A DNA stretch of 64,000 nucleotides from Salmonella enterica subsp. arizonae (lineage in GTDB: Bacteria > Pseudomonadota > Gammaproteobacteria > Enterobacterales > Enterobacteriaceae), in NCBI RefSeq assembly GCF_008692845.1, contig NZ_VXJW01000005.1, positions 124,001 to 188,000 of the forward strand, given 5' to 3'. This document shows positions 29,558-42,688 of the stretch, piece after piece. Position 1 is the first letter of the stretch, and every line of letters begins with the position of its first letter. Made by a program: the position numbers and the translations under genes. Below the pieces are notes generated by a model. That model saw nothing but the letters and a program-made list of their open reading frames with translations, did no database searches and was not told where the DNA came from.

Positions 29558-30248
29558 CGTTCTGTTCTTGTTGTATTAATGATAATATTTGCGCAACATC
29601 ATTAATTCTTACCGAAGTTATTTATAACTCCGATTGATGATTCGAAATAGCCTTGTTTGACATAATTGTCTTATAGCTTGTTATAGTCACCTGTCTATAA
29701 TTTTGTCAATAAAAAATTATTTCCGAAGGGTAAAAATAAACATAACTACTTATAAAGATGCTTTTTATATTTTTTGCAATGGTTGAAGACTTATTGAATC
29801 TCCCAATGATGAGATGGTTATTTATCAATAAGCAATATAACAAAATTGAGTTGTTTTTTAATTTCCCCGGATGATATTACCGGCTGTATGTTTTTTGTTG
29901 CGCTGCTCGTTGCTGACGGTATGTTTTCCGGGGAAATTCCATTGCAGTGACATAGGGTATCGCCGTAGCTGAGGGGGGAAGGCGCGAGTATGGTTCTGTA
30001 GGGGATGTTTAATAATGTGTTTTCTTATTAGGTAATGTTTTTAGTTGTATCTCTAAAATAAAATCAATGTACTTCCCGTCTAAATAATTTTTAGATAGTC
30101 ATTGTCATTTGTTAATGTATTTCTAATTTGAAATACAAATCAATTTATAACACATATTCTTACCCGGAAGACATTGATACACGCCCATGCTTCCTCATAC
30201 AGTAATAAAAGAAAATGTGATAAGTTTACTGACCACAGGTATAATAAT
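29558..30248. other. AT-rich intergenic region before the Tat sulfatase
   Basis: About 690 bases, strongly AT-rich, no defensible ORF. A promoter-like pair reading rightward (TTGACA near 29658, TATAGT 19 bases later) is present, but its distance from the sulfatase leaves its target unclear. The base composition suggests acquired DNA. Confidence 0.5.
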
Positions 30249-32138
30249 ATGAGTAATAAAAAAAATCTGTCTACAGATGAGACGGATCTTACCCGTAGAA
30301 AACTGTTGACCAGCGCCGGTATTCTTACCGTCGGAGGTATGTTATCCGGTGCGGTAAAGGCTGATGAAAAATGCGCCGTCAAAGCGAAACCGGCGTGGGA
30401 TAAACCGTTTACTGGCGAAATCCCGGAAAAATTGCCAGAAGGATATAATATTCTGTTAGTGGTGACCGACCAGGAGCGTTTTTTCGCTACGTATCCTTTC
30501 CCGGTACCCGGCAGAGAGCGGCTCATGAAAACGGGGGTGACATTCTGTAACCACCAGAATACCAGTAATGTCTGCACGCCTTCCCGCTCCGTATTGTATA
30601 CCGGCTTACATATGCCCCAGACAAAGATGTTTGATAATCTGGGATTACCCTGGATGCCCTATGACCTTGACCCCGCTCTTGGAACCACAGGCCATATGAT
30701 GCAGAAATTGGGATACTATACGGCCTATAAAGGGAAGTGGCATCTTACAGAAAAACTGGAGAAGCCTCTTCCTGATGAAAAAGATGAGGATATTGATGTC
30801 GGGAATATTCCTGAGCCAGAATTACATAAGATTATGGAAAAATATGGTTTTTCTGACTATCACGGCATCGGGGATATTATAGGCCATTGTAAAGGCGGCT
30901 ATTTTTATGATTCAACCACCACGGCCCAGACCATAAATTGGTTAAGGTGTAAGGGACAGCCGCTAAATGACAAAAACAAACCTTGGTTCTTGGCTGTTAA
31001 CCTCGTTAATCCTCATGACGTGATGTTTATTGATACGGATAAAGCGGGAGAAAAGGTACAATGGCGTGGCGAGTTGGATCATGATGATAATACCCTGGCG
31101 CCTACGCAACCGCCTGAAAACGAGCTTTATCAGGCAAGCTGGCTGAACTATCCGCTACCAGCGAACAGGCACCAATCATTCAATGAGCAGGGAAGACCAC
31201 CTGCGCATCTTGAATACCAGACGGCGCGGGCAGCGCTGGAAGGGCAATTTCCTGATGAAGATCGTCGTTGGCGTAAATTGCTTGACTACTATTTCAACTG
31301 TATTCGCGACTGTGATACTCACCTTGACCGAATATTAAATGAACTTGATGCCCTCAAGCTGACCAATAAAACTATTGTCGTATTTACTGCCGATCATGGC
31401 GAATTAGGTGGAAGCCATCAGATGCACGGTAAAGGCGCCTCTATTTATAAAGAACAAATCCATGTACCGATGATTATTTCCCATCCGGCGTATCCGGGTA
31501 ATAAGAAATGTCAGGCGTTGACCTGTCATCTTGATATTGCGCCGACCCTGGTTGGGCTGACCGGTTTGCCGGAAGAAAAACAACGCCAAGCGTTAGGTAA
31601 CCGTAAAGGCGTTAACTTTAGCGGATTGCTAAAAAACCCGGAAGGCGTTGCAGTCAATGCGGTGAGAAATGCCAGCTTATATTGCTATGGCATGATCCTG
31701 TATACCGATGCCCATTATCTCCACCGCGTTATAGCGCTACAAAGAGATAAGCAAAAAAACGTGGCGCAAATCAAGCAGGAGATATCCCATTTGCATCCTG
31801 ATTTCAGTCATCGTTCAGGGACGCGGATGATTAACGATGGCCGTTATAAGTTTGCGCGTTACTTCTCGCTAAGAGAGCATAATACGCCTGAAAACTGGCA
31901 GGATCTTATTAAATATAATGATCTTGAACTTTACGATCTTAAAAATGATCCAGATGAGAATCATAACCTCGCCGCCGATAAAGAGAAATATCAGGACCTT
32001 ATTCTTAAGATGAATGAAAAACTGAATAAAATTATCAAAGACGAAATTGGCGTGGACGATGGTAGCTTTATGCCTGATGCCGCCAGCGAACCGTGGGATC
32101 TTACCATTGAGCAGTTCAGCCGCATGGCGAAAGATTAA
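30249..32138 (+). CDS. Tat-exported Cys-type sulfatase
   Basis: 629 residues from ATG 30249 (MSNKKNLSTD); an upstream in-frame TTG at 30174 has no support. A twin-arginine signal is visible, LTRRKLLTSAGILTVGGML with Arg16-Arg17 and a weakly hydrophobic core, so the enzyme probably folds in the cytoplasm before export. Sulfatase signature I is C109-T-P-S-R113 (SVLYTG follows), signature II GKWHL, and distal metal site TADHGELGGSHQMHGKG. Overall layout is nearer choline-/polysaccharide-type sulfatases than the arylsulfatase at 4428. Cys type again fits anSME maturation. It occupies the place of caiE and converges on caiD. Substrate unknown. Confidence 0.9.
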   Translation: MSNKKNLSTDETDLTRRKLLTSAGILTVGGMLSGAVKADEKCAVKAKPAWDKPFTGEIPEKLPEGYNILLVVTDQERFFATYPFPVPGRERLMKTGVTFCNHQNTSNVCTPSRSVLYTGLHMPQTKMFDNLGLPWMPYDLDPALGTTGHMMQKLGYYTAYKGKWHLTEKLEKPLPDEKDEDIDVGNIPEPELHKIMEKYGFSDYHGIGDIIGHCKGGYFYDSTTTAQTINWLRCKGQPLNDKNKPWFLAVNLVNPHDVMFIDTDKAGEKVQWRGELDHDDNTLAPTQPPENELYQASWLNYPLPANRHQSFNEQGRPPAHLEYQTARAALEGQFPDEDRRWRKLLDYYFNCIRDCDTHLDRILNELDALKLTNKTIVVFTADHGELGGSHQMHGKGASIYKEQIHVPMIISHPAYPGNKKCQALTCHLDIAPTLVGLTGLPEEKQRQALGNRKGVNFSGLLKNPEGVAVNAVRNASLYCYGMILYTDAHYLHRVIALQRDKQKNVAQIKQEISHLHPDFSHRSGTRMINDGRYKFARYFSLREHNTPENWQDLIKYNDLELYDLKNDPDENHNLAADKEKYQDLILKMNEKLNKIIKDEIGVDDGSFMPDAASEPWDLTIEQFSRMAKD

Positions 32139-32173
32139 TCGCCTGATCCGGTAGACGCTAATTTATGTTCCGG

Positions 32174-32211
32174 AAAAAAGCCTTAAACCGCTTTGTCATC
32201 AGTTTAAGGCT
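32174..32211 (-). terminator. Terminator of the caiTABCD operon
   Basis: On the minus strand a perfect 10-bp stem AGCCTTAAAC / GTTTAAGGCT with 13-base loop is followed by six T. It stands 8 bases beyond the caiD stop, so the operon now ends at caiD. Confidence 0.85.
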
Positions 32212-32218
32212 ACTGGCA

Positions 32219-33004
32219 TCAATGGCCTTTCCATTCCGGATCGCGTTTTTCGGCAAACGCCAGCGGCCCTTCGAGGGCATCTTCCGAGTGCAGGACGGCG
32301 GGATAGTGTCTTAGTGAGCCGCTACGGATATAGCGATAGCCTTCTTCTACCGACATGTCGCGAGTGGTTCGGGTAATTTCTTTCAGGGCGGCGACCGCCA
32401 GCGGCGCGCTTTGTACTAGCTGTCGCGCCAGCTCGCGGGCGCTATCAAGCAACTCATGCGGGCTGACGACACGGTTTACTACTCCCCAGCGCAGCGCTTC
32501 TTCCGCTGTCATTCGTCTGCCGGTCATCACCATATCATTGACGATCGCAGGCGGTAGTATTTTCGGTAGACGCAGTACGCCGCCGCTATCCGGCACGATA
32601 CCGAGTTTAGCTTCCGGCAGCGCGAAGCTGGCGTGATCCGCGCAGATAATGAAATCCGCCGCCAGTGCCAGTTCGAATCCGCCGCCGAAAGCATAGCCGT
32701 TGACTGCGGCAATCACCGGTTTATTGAGATCAAAAAGCTCGGTTAAACCGGCAAAACCGCCGGGGCCGAAATCCGCATCCGGCGCTTCGCCTTCAGCGGC
32801 GGCTTTTAAATCCCAGCCGGCAGAAAAAAATTTTTCTCCCGCTCCGGTGATGATCGCCACGCGCAAATGCGGGTCGTCGCGGAAGCTAAGAAATGCCTCG
32901 CCCATCGCAAAACTGGTTCTGGCGTCAATCGCGTTCGCTTTCGGGCGATCGAGCGTAATTTCAAGAATGGGGCCATTACGGGTCAGGCGCAATGATTCAC
33001 TCAT
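32219..33004 (-). CDS. caiD: Carnitinyl-CoA dehydratase (crotonobetainyl-CoA hydratase)
   Basis: 261 residues, matching E. coli CaiD. Crotonase-fold enzyme interconverting L-carnitinyl-CoA and crotonobetainyl-CoA. Oxyanion-hole segments are [18 protein letters not shown] and [17 protein letters not shown]; catalytic acids fall in [14 protein letters not shown]. Last gene of the cai operon here; caiE, normally next, is absent. Confidence 0.97.
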   Translation of the reverse strand: MSESLRLTRNGPILEITLDRPKANAIDARTSFAMGEAFLSFRDDPHLRVAIITGAGEKFFSAGWDLKAAAEGEAPDADFGPGGFAGLTELFDLNKPVIAAVNGYAFGGGFELALAADFIICADHASFALPEAKLGIVPDSGGVLRLPKILPPAIVNDMVMTGRRMTAEEALRWGVVNRVVSPHELLDSARELARQLVQSAPLAVAALKEITRTTRDMSVEEGYRYIRSGSLRHYPAVLHSEDALEGPLAFAEKRDPEWKGH

Positions 33005-33118
33005 ATCTTCAATCCTTTATTCGCTTATTCTCTTTTCAGGGCCACAGTTATCCGCCAGAAATATCTCTATTTCCAGGACTAGGTTGATTTATTTAGCGGG
33101 CGGCGCCCGCCGGGGACG

Positions 33119-34672
33119 TTATTTCAGATTTTTTTTAATGATTTTTCCTGAACAATTACGGGGCAAATCTTCTCTTATTTCCAGATATGAAGGCACTTTA
33201 AATTTCGCCATATTTTCCTCACAAAACGTAAAAAAATCCTCCTCGGTTAATGTTTCTCCTTCATTGAGTACTACAAACGCTTTAATAGCTTCATCGCGAA
33301 TATCATCCTTAATGCCGATAACCACGACATCCTGAATTTTAGGATGTCCGGCGATGATATTTTCCAGTTCGACGCAAGAGACATTTTCTCCGCCGCGCTT
33401 AACCATGTTGCAACGACGATCGACGAAATAGAAAAAGCCTTCCTCATCGCGATAGCCGGAATCGCCGGTATGCAGCCAGCCGTTGGGCTCAAGCGCTTTG
33501 GCTGTGGCATCCGGGCGTTCGAAATAAGATTTAAAAAGCGTTTTACCAGGAATACCTTTAATGCATATTTCCCCGATTTCGCCGGGAGGAAGCGCGCGGT
33601 TTTGTTCGTTGCGAATCTCCGCTTCATAGCAAAAACCTGGACGACCAATCGACGGCCAGCGCCGCTTATCGCCGGGCCGGTCGCCGATAATACCGACAAT
33701 GGTTTCTGTCATACCATAAGAGGTGAACAACCGGACGCCGAAGCGCTCAGTAAAGGCCTCTTTCTCTTGCACGGACAGGTTGAGGTAAAACATCACTTCG
33801 CGTAAACAGTGGTGACGATCGTCAGCGGCTGGCGTCTGCGTCATCAACGTTCGGATCATCATCGGGATACATTCCGTCACTGTCGCGCAATATTTTCTCA
33901 CCTGTCCCCAGAAGGCGCGGGCGCTGTACTTTTCGATCAGCACAAACGTAGCGCCCACAGAAAAGGCCGCCATCGCCGCCGTACACTGGCAGTCGATATG
34001 GAAGGCGGGCATGACGGTTAGATAAACATCATCTTCGCGCAACGCGCATTGCCAGGAGGAGTAATAGCCAGCGAAACGTAAATTATAGTGAGTAATCACT
34101 ACCCCTTTCGGGCGGGACGTTGTGCCGGAGGTAAAAAGGATTTCCGCAGTATCGTCAGGCGTTAACGGCGGCGTATAAAGCAGGACGTCGGGCTGCTGCG
34201 CTTTCAGCGTATAAAAGTGGCTGACACCTTCTTCGGCCGGAAGCGTCGGGCCGATCAGACAAATATGACTGAGCGGCGTGCGCCCTTCCTGCTGAATCTG
34301 ACGATACATTGGATAAAACGGCGCGCTGGTGACCAGTAACGACGTCCGGCTATTTTGCAGGATCCAGGCGCTCTCCTCGCGCAATAATCTGGCATTAATC
34401 GGCACGACGATGGCGCCGATTTTTGCCAGCCCAAACCAGCAAAAGATAAATTCCGGGCAATTGTCCAGATGCAAAGCAACGTTGTCGCCTTTACGTATGC
34501 CTAAGGAATAAAAAAGGTTTGCCGTGCGATTGATCTCTCTATTCAGCGAGGCATAGCTGAAATGCTGTACTTCTCCCGCGCAGGATTCAAAAATTAGCGC
34601 CGTTTTGTCTTCATATATTCCGGCCAGGTCGTCCCACATCTGACGTAAGTGTTGTCCGCCTACAATATCCAT
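33119..34672 (-). CDS. caiC: Carnitine/crotonobetaine-CoA ligase
   Basis: 517 residues from ATG 34672 ([15 protein letters not shown]), the E. coli start and length; a GTG 21 bases upstream is possible. Adenylate-forming enzyme that attaches CoA to carnitine, crotonobetaine or gamma-butyrobetaine. AMP-binding P-loop-like motif [43 protein letters not shown] and the C-terminal lysine motif NCSGKIIKK are all present. Confidence 0.97.
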   Translation of the reverse strand: MDIVGGQHLRQMWDDLAGIYEDKTALIFESCAGEVQHFSYASLNREINRTANLFYSLGIRKGDNVALHLDNCPEFIFCWFGLAKIGAIVVPINARLLREESAWILQNSRTSLLVTSAPFYPMYRQIQQEGRTPLSHICLIGPTLPAEEGVSHFYTLKAQQPDVLLYTPPLTPDDTAEILFTSGTTSRPKGVVITHYNLRFAGYYSSWQCALREDDVYLTVMPAFHIDCQCTAAMAAFSVGATFVLIEKYSARAFWGQVRKYCATVTECIPMMIRTLMTQTPAADDRHHCLREVMFYLNLSVQEKEAFTERFGVRLFTSYGMTETIVGIIGDRPGDKRRWPSIGRPGFCYEAEIRNEQNRALPPGEIGEICIKGIPGKTLFKSYFERPDATAKALEPNGWLHTGDSGYRDEEGFFYFVDRRCNMVKRGGENVSCVELENIIAGHPKIQDVVVIGIKDDIRDEAIKAFVVLNEGETLTEEDFFTFCEENMAKFKVPSYLEIREDLPRNCSGKIIKKNLK

Positions 34673-34740
34673 TGCACTTTTATCCACATCCACTAAATCA
34701 GGCGTGAGCGCTAACCGGAAAACCGATTAGCGCATCGCGT

Positions 34741-36058
<1,318 letters not shown>

Positions 36059-36061
36059 CAC

Positions 36062-37204
36062 TTAGCGGTACTGTTTCAGCACGGCGCGACCGAGCGTCAG
36101 GATCTGCATTTCGTCAGATCCGCCGGAAACGCGGTCAACGCGCAGATCGCGCCAGAAACGCGAAATACGATGATTTCCCGCAATGCCCACGCCGCCTAAT
36201 ACCTGCATAGCGCTGTCCACGACCTCAAACGCGGCGTTAGCGCAGAAGTATTTGCACATTGCCGCGTCGCCGGAGGTGATTGTGCCGTTGTCCGCCTTCC
36301 ATGCGGCTTCCAGCAGCATATTTTTCATGGCGTTTAATTTGATCGCCATATGGGCGAATTTCTCCTGAATTAGCTGGAAGCGGCCAATTGTTTCGCCAAA
36401 CTGTACGCGCTGATTGGCATAGCGCGCCGCATCTTCAAAGGCGCACATCGCAGTGCCGTAGTTGGTTAACGCCACCAGGAAACGTTCATGGTCGAACTCT
36501 TCTTTAACGCGATTAAAGCCGTTACCTTCCCGACCGAACCTGTCTTTCTCGTCCAGTTCAACCTCATCGAAGGTAATTTCGCAGCAGCTATCCATACGCA
36601 GACCGAGCTTTTCCAGTTTGGTCACTTTGATGCCCGGTTTGCTCATATCCACGAACCATTCGGTATAGACAGGCTTATCCGGCGATGCGCCATCTCTTGC
36701 CATCACCACAATGTAGGGGGTGTACGCGCTACTGGTGATAAAGCACTTGCTGCCATTGAGGTAAACCTTACCATTTTTGCGGGTATAGGTGGTTTTTAAA
36801 CTCCCGACATCCGAACCGGCACCCGGCTCGGTAATTGCCGAGTTCCACATCTGCTTACCGGTGCCGCGAAAGGCCATAATCTTATCGATCTGTTCCTGGG
36901 TGCCTTCACGCAGGAAAGTGTTGAACCCGCCCGGTAATTGGTACAGCACATATGTCGGCGCGCCCAGACGCCCCAATTCCATCCATACCGCCGCAACGGT
37001 AACGAATCCGGCGTCCAGGCCGCCGTGCTCTTCCGGGATCAGCAGGCTATCAATCCCCATCTCCGCCAGCGCTTTCACAAAACGTTCGGGATAGATGCTG
37101 TCACGATCGCACTCGGCAAAATAGGCTTCCCAGTTCTCACTGGCCATCAATTCACGAATACCGGCGACAAACAGTTCCTGTTCATCATTTAAATTAAAAT
37201 CCAT
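36062..37204 (-). CDS. caiA: Crotonobetainyl-CoA reductase
   Basis: 380 residues, as in E. coli. Acyl-CoA dehydrogenase-fold flavoprotein reducing crotonobetainyl-CoA to gamma-butyrobetainyl-CoA with electrons from FixAB/FixCX. Visible: [13 protein letters not shown] (FAD/substrate loop), and the C-terminal [23 protein letters not shown]. Thirty-one bases downstream of caiT. Confidence 0.97.
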   Translation of the reverse strand: MDFNLNDEQELFVAGIRELMASENWEAYFAECDRDSIYPERFVKALAEMGIDSLLIPEEHGGLDAGFVTVAAVWMELGRLGAPTYVLYQLPGGFNTFLREGTQEQIDKIMAFRGTGKQMWNSAITEPGAGSDVGSLKTTYTRKNGKVYLNGSKCFITSSAYTPYIVVMARDGASPDKPVYTEWFVDMSKPGIKVTKLEKLGLRMDSCCEITFDEVELDEKDRFGREGNGFNRVKEEFDHERFLVALTNYGTAMCAFEDAARYANQRVQFGETIGRFQLIQEKFAHMAIKLNAMKNMLLEAAWKADNGTITSGDAAMCKYFCANAAFEVVDSAMQVLGGVGIAGNHRISRFWRDLRVDRVSGGSDEMQILTLGRAVLKQYR

Positions 37205-37235
37205 GTTCCAACCTCTTGATCTCTTGGGGTTAATT

Positions 37236-38756
<1,521 letters not shown>

Positions 38757-38899
38757 TTAATTCCAGTGTCAAAACGAAATTTATGCTGCGTTCCTGGCTA
38801 TTATATTTTGTTTATTTTCCTGAATATTCGACCGGTGATAATTTAACCTCAGGGCGCTTTTGCGAGTAACTCATAATGAGTATTCATCGCACGGCTTTC

Positions 38900-38915
38900 T
38901 GTAATCTGGATCACA
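38900..38915. promoter_or_regulatory. CRP site upstream of caiT
   Basis: TGTAATCTGGATCACA matches TGTGA-N6-TCACA in 9 of 10 core positions. It is about 140 bases from caiT, and CRP is required for cai expression in E. coli. Confidence 0.7.
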
Positions 38916-39008
38916 CTTTTTTGTCGTTTATGTTGACGGTTTGTTTTGTCTTTATTCCTTTGTAATCAAGGTAATAAAAAGATATTGGGCGTTTTTTGCG
39001 CGTCTCTC

Positions 39009-39043
39009 TTTCAATATTGGTGATCCGTAAAACAATATTGAAA
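39009..39043. promoter_or_regulatory. CaiF operator 1
   Basis: Perfect inverted repeat: TTTCAATATTG, 13-base spacer, CAATATTGAAA. The 11-13-11 geometry is the one I recall for CaiF sites in the E. coli cai-fix region. Confidence 0.85.
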
Positions 39044-39066
39044 ATTTTTATATTTTATCGCTGACT

Positions 39067-39101
39067 GTTCAATATTGGTGAGGTGCTTAACAATATTGAA
39101 A
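39067..39101. promoter_or_regulatory. CaiF operator 2
   Basis: GTTCAATATTG, 13-base spacer, CAATATTGAAA; one mismatch from operator 1. The 58-base centre-to-centre distance is about five and a half helical turns. Confidence 0.85.
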
Positions 39102-39125
39102 GTTATGAAAAACAGGATGTGACTT

Positions 39126-39136
39126 TTTCAATATTG
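39126..39136 (+). promoter_or_regulatory. Extra CaiF half-site near fixA
   Basis: TTTCAATATTG followed by GTGATTAATG as in the full sites, but the position where the second arm should fall (39150-39160) is degenerate. It lies about 95 bases before the fixA ATG. Confidence 0.6.
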
Positions 39137-39231
39137 GTGATTAATGTTTTATTCCCGAATTTAAGAGCGTGATATCTGTATTTAACACCGCCGATATAGA
39201 AGATGTTTCCTTCATGATTTCTGGAGATGCA

Positions 39232-40005
39232 ATGAAGATATTGACTTGCTATAAGTGCGTGCCTGATGAACAGGATATTGTGATTAATAACGAAGATGGT
39301 TCATTAGATACCCATAAAGCCGACGCCAAAATTAGCCAATACGATTTAAATGCGATTGAAACCGCTTGCCAGTTAAAACAGCAGGCCGGCGATGCCGTGG
39401 TTACGGCAATGAGCGTGGGCGGCCAGGCGCTGACCAATGCCAAAGGGCGTAAAGATGTGCTTTCTCGCGGCCCTGACGATCTTATTGTCGTGATTGATGA
39501 GCAGTTTGAACAGGCGCTGCCGCAACAAACCGCCGCCGCGCTCGCCGCCGCTGCGCAAAAAGCGGGTTTTGATCTGATTATCTGCGGCGATGGCTCTTCC
39601 GATCTTTATGCTCAGCAGGTGAGCCTGCTGCTGGGTGAAACGCTGCATATCCCGGCCATTAACGGCGTGCGCAACATCCTTTCGCTGAGTGAAGACGCCC
39701 TTATCGTTGAGCGCGAGTTGGAAGATGAAATCGAAACGCTGCATATCCCGTTACCTGCGGTCGTGGCGGTCTCTACCGATATTAACTCCCCGCAAATCCC
39801 GTCGATGAAAGCGATTCTCGGCGCGGCGAAAAAGCCCGTCCAGGTCTGGTCTGCGGCGGACATCGGCTTTAGCGCGGCGGCTGACTACTCCAGCCAACGC
39901 GTCGCTGCGCCGAAACAGCGCGAGCGTCAGCGAATTGTCATTGAAGGCGAGGGCGAAGAACAGATCGCCGCATTCGCCGAAAACCTGCGCAAAATCATTA
40001 AGTAA
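39232..40005 (+). CDS. fixA: Electron transfer flavoprotein beta-type subunit FixA
   Basis: 257 residues from ATG 39232 ([15 protein letters not shown]), with GGAG 6 bases upstream; the earlier GTG at 39169 is not supported by E. coli FixA. With FixB it forms an ETF delivering electrons to CaiA. The conserved ETF-beta segment [20 protein letters not shown] is present. Confidence 0.97.
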   Translation: MKILTCYKCVPDEQDIVINNEDGSLDTHKADAKISQYDLNAIETACQLKQQAGDAVVTAMSVGGQALTNAKGRKDVLSRGPDDLIVVIDEQFEQALPQQTAAALAAAAQKAGFDLIICGDGSSDLYAQQVSLLLGETLHIPAINGVRNILSLSEDALIVERELEDEIETLHIPLPAVVAVSTDINSPQIPSMKAILGAAKKPVQVWSAADIGFSAAADYSSQRVAAPKQRERQRIVIEGEGEEQIAAFAENLRKIIK

Positions 40006-40014
40006 GGGGAAGTT

Positions 40015-40959
40015 ATGAGCAAGTTTTCCAGTGTTTGGGTATTCAGCGATACGCCTTCTCGTCTGCCGGAACTGATGGGCGGCGCGCAGCATACCGGCGA
40101 ACAGATTAACGTTTTCGTACTGAGCGAGGCGGATAGCGAGGCAGCGTTCCATTTTGGCGCGGATCGCGTCTGGTTTTTACGCGGTAAACCTGATGACCGT
40201 ATGGTGGAAGACTATGCGGAAGCCATGGTGGAAACCCTCCATAAACATGGCGGCGAGGCGGGCATGGTACTACTGCCGAATACCCGTCGCGGAAAACTGC
40301 TGGCGGCTAAGCTCGGCTACCGTCTGGCCGCGGCGGTGTCTAACGATGCCAGTAGCGTCGTACCACAAGCGGAAGGGGCTGCGGTAAAACACATGGTTTA
40401 CGGCGGGCTGGCGATGGGCGAAGAGACGATTACCTCTCCCTGGGCGGTAGTCACGCTGAGCAGCGGCGCTTTCGAACCGGCGCAGGCGGATACGGCGCGC
40501 CGCGGCGAGGCGCAGAGCGTGGAGTGGATAGCGCCGGCGATAGCGGTGACGCGTACCGCGACGCAGGCGCGTCAGAGCAACCGCGTCGATCTGGATAAAG
40601 CGCGGCTGGTGGTGAGCGTTGGACGCGGGATCGGCAGTAAAGAGAATATCGCGCTGGCACAGGCGCTGTGTCAGACCATCGGCGCGGAGCTGGCCTGCTC
40701 TCGTCCGGTCGCGGAAAACGAAAAATGGATGGAACATGAGCGTTATGTCGGTATCTCCAACCTGATGTTAAAACCCGAACTTTATCTTGCCATCGGGATC
40801 TCCGGGCAGATCCAGCACATGGTCGGGGCGAATGGATCGCAAACGATCTGCGCCATTAACAAAGATAAAAACGCGCCGATCTTCCAGTACGCGGATTACG
40901 GCATTGTGGGCGATGCGGTGAAGATCCTGCCCGCGCTGACCCAGGCATTAGCACGTTGA
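40015..40959 (+). CDS. fixB: Electron transfer flavoprotein alpha-type subunit FixB
   Basis: 314 residues. The C-terminal FAD-binding domain shows [24 protein letters not shown], and the ETF-alpha signature around [20 protein letters not shown]...[12 protein letters not shown]. Nine bases after fixA. Confidence 0.97.
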   Translation: MSKFSSVWVFSDTPSRLPELMGGAQHTGEQINVFVLSEADSEAAFHFGADRVWFLRGKPDDRMVEDYAEAMVETLHKHGGEAGMVLLPNTRRGKLLAAKLGYRLAAAVSNDASSVVPQAEGAAVKHMVYGGLAMGEETITSPWAVVTLSSGAFEPAQADTARRGEAQSVEWIAPAIAVTRTATQARQSNRVDLDKARLVVSVGRGIGSKENIALAQALCQTIGAELACSRPVAENEKWMEHERYVGISNLMLKPELYLAIGISGQIQHMVGANGSQTICAINKDKNAPIFQYADYGIVGDAVKILPALTQALAR

Positions 40960-41007
40960 TTGAGCAAGGCGGGGCAAAGCACGTCCCGCCGCTGACTGGG
41001 AGTTTCT

Positions 41008-42294
41008 ATGTCTGAAGATATCTTTGACGCCATTATTGTCGGCGCAGGGCTGGCAGGGTCAGTCGCCGCGTTGGTGCTGGCGCGTGAAGGCGCGCAGGTA
41101 CTGGTGATTGAGCGAGGCAATTCTGCTGGCGCGAAAAACGTCACTGGCGGTCGCCTCTACGCGCATAGTCTGGAGCGTATTCTACCCGATTTTGCGGCAC
41201 GGGCGCCCGTAGAACGCCTCATTACCCATGAAAAACTCGCCTTTATGACCGAACAAGGGGTGATGGCGGTTGATTATGTTAATGCGGAGGAGCAAGCGCC
41301 TTCACGACGTTCTTATTCCGTGCTGCGCAGTAAATTTGACGCCTGGCTGATGGAGCAGGCGGAAGAAGCGGGCGCGCAACTGATTACCGGTATCCGCGTG
41401 GATAACGTCGTACAGCGCGACGGCAAGGTCGTCGGCGTGGAAGCCGATGGCGATATTATCGAAGCGAAAGTCGTGATCCTGGCGGACGGCGTCAATTCCT
41501 TGCTGGCGGAAAAGCTGGGCATGGCGAAACGCGTCAACGCTTCGCACGTTGCGGTAGGGGTGAAGGAGCTGATCGAATTGCCCAAATCCGTCATTGAGGA
41601 TCGTTTTCAACTACGGGGCAACGAAGGCGCAGCCTGCCTGTTCGCCGGCGCGCCGACCGCAGGGCTGATGGGCGGCGGATTTTTATATACCAATGAAACC
41701 ACTCTGTCGCTGGGGCTGGTGTGCGGTCTGCATCATCTGAACGCGGCGACAAAATCCGTGCCGCAAATGCTGGAAGATTTTAAACAGCATCCGGCGGTCG
41801 CGCCGCTGATCGCTGGCGGCAAACTGGTGGAATATGCCGCGCATGTCGTCCCGGAGGCCGGGTTTGCTATGCAGCCTGAGCTGGTGAGCGACGGGGTGTT
41901 GATTGCCGGCGATGCTGGCGGAATGTGCATGAATCTGGGCTTTACTATTCGCGGTATGGATTTGGCCGTGGCGGCAGGAGACGCGGCGGCGAAAACCGTC
42001 CTTTCCGCACTGCGCAGCGCTGATTTTAGTCGGCAAAAACTGGCGGAATATCACCAGCATCTCGACAACGGTCTGATGCGGGATATGCGAATGTACCAGC
42101 GTCTGCCGGCGTTTCTCGATAACCCGCGCATGTTTACCCGCTATCCGGAAATGGCGGTCGGTATCGCCCGCGATCTGTTTACCGTTGACGGCGGCGCACC
42201 GGAGGCGATGCGTAAAAAAATCCTGCGTCATGCAAAGAAAGTCGGCCTTATCAATCTGATGAAGGACGGTATTAAAGGAGCGACCGCATTATGA
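41008..42294 (+). CDS. fixC: ETF-quinone oxidoreductase-like flavoprotein FixC
   Basis: 428 residues. N-terminal FAD motif DAIIVGAGLAGSVAALVLAREGAQVLVIERG; second FAD segment GVLIAGDAGGMCMNLGF. With FixX it links FixAB to the electron donor for crotonobetaine reduction. It overlaps fixX by 4 bases (ATGA). Confidence 0.97.
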   Translation: MSEDIFDAIIVGAGLAGSVAALVLAREGAQVLVIERGNSAGAKNVTGGRLYAHSLERILPDFAARAPVERLITHEKLAFMTEQGVMAVDYVNAEEQAPSRRSYSVLRSKFDAWLMEQAEEAGAQLITGIRVDNVVQRDGKVVGVEADGDIIEAKVVILADGVNSLLAEKLGMAKRVNASHVAVGVKELIELPKSVIEDRFQLRGNEGAACLFAGAPTAGLMGGGFLYTNETTLSLGLVCGLHHLNAATKSVPQMLEDFKQHPAVAPLIAGGKLVEYAAHVVPEAGFAMQPELVSDGVLIAGDAGGMCMNLGFTIRGMDLAVAAGDAAAKTVLSALRSADFSRQKLAEYHQHLDNGLMRDMRMYQRLPAFLDNPRMFTRYPEMAVGIARDLFTVDGGAPEAMRKKILRHAKKVGLINLMKDGIKGATAL

Positions 42295-42578
42295 CTTCCC
42301 CCGTCAATGTTGACGTCAAGCTGGGCGTTAATAAATTCAACGTCGATGAAAACAACCCGCATATCGTGCTGAAAACCGAACCGGATAAACAGGCTTTGGA
42401 GGTGCTGATTAAGGCATGTCCCGCTGGGTTATATAAGAAGCAGGATGACGGCAGCGTGCGCTTTGACTACGCCGGCTGTCTGGAATGCGGTACCTGTCGG
42501 ATTCTCGGCCTGGACAGCGCGCTGGAAAAGTGGGAATACCCGCGCGGTACCTTTGGCGTGGAGTTTCGCTACGGTTGA
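42291..42578 (+). CDS. fixX: Ferredoxin-like protein FixX
   Basis: 95 residues. Cluster cysteines: KACPAGLYK and CLECGTCRI. The partner of FixC, translationally coupled through the ATGA overlap. Last gene of fixABCX. Confidence 0.97.
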   Translation: MTSPVNVDVKLGVNKFNVDENNPHIVLKTEPDKQALEVLIKACPAGLYKKQDDGSVRFDYAGCLECGTCRILGLDSALEKWEYPRGTFGVEFRYG

Positions 42579-42584
42579 TTGACT

Positions 42585-42663
42585 GCCGGATGGCGCGGTA
42601 ACTGCGCTTATCCGGCCTACGCTCACGGACTCTGTAGGCCTGATAAGCGCAGCGCCATCAGGC
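42585..42663. repeat. BIME: paired REP elements, fixX-yaaU gap
   Basis: GCCGGATGGCGC...TATCCGGCCTAC (42585-42620) and the opposed GTAGGCCTGATAAGCGC...CATCAGGC (42634-42663). Confidence 0.9.
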
Positions 42664-42688
42664 AACCAGGATAAAACAGGACATCACC

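Noticed and set aside
30174-30248. N-terminal extension of the Tat sulfatase from a TTG
   Set aside because: No ribosome site, and it would bury the twin-arginine signal behind 25 charged residues.
39009-39136. Repeated CAATATTG units considered as a CRISPR-like array
   Set aside because: Repeats are 11 bases, inverted in pairs with 13-base spacers, and no cas genes are present; CaiF operators explain them.
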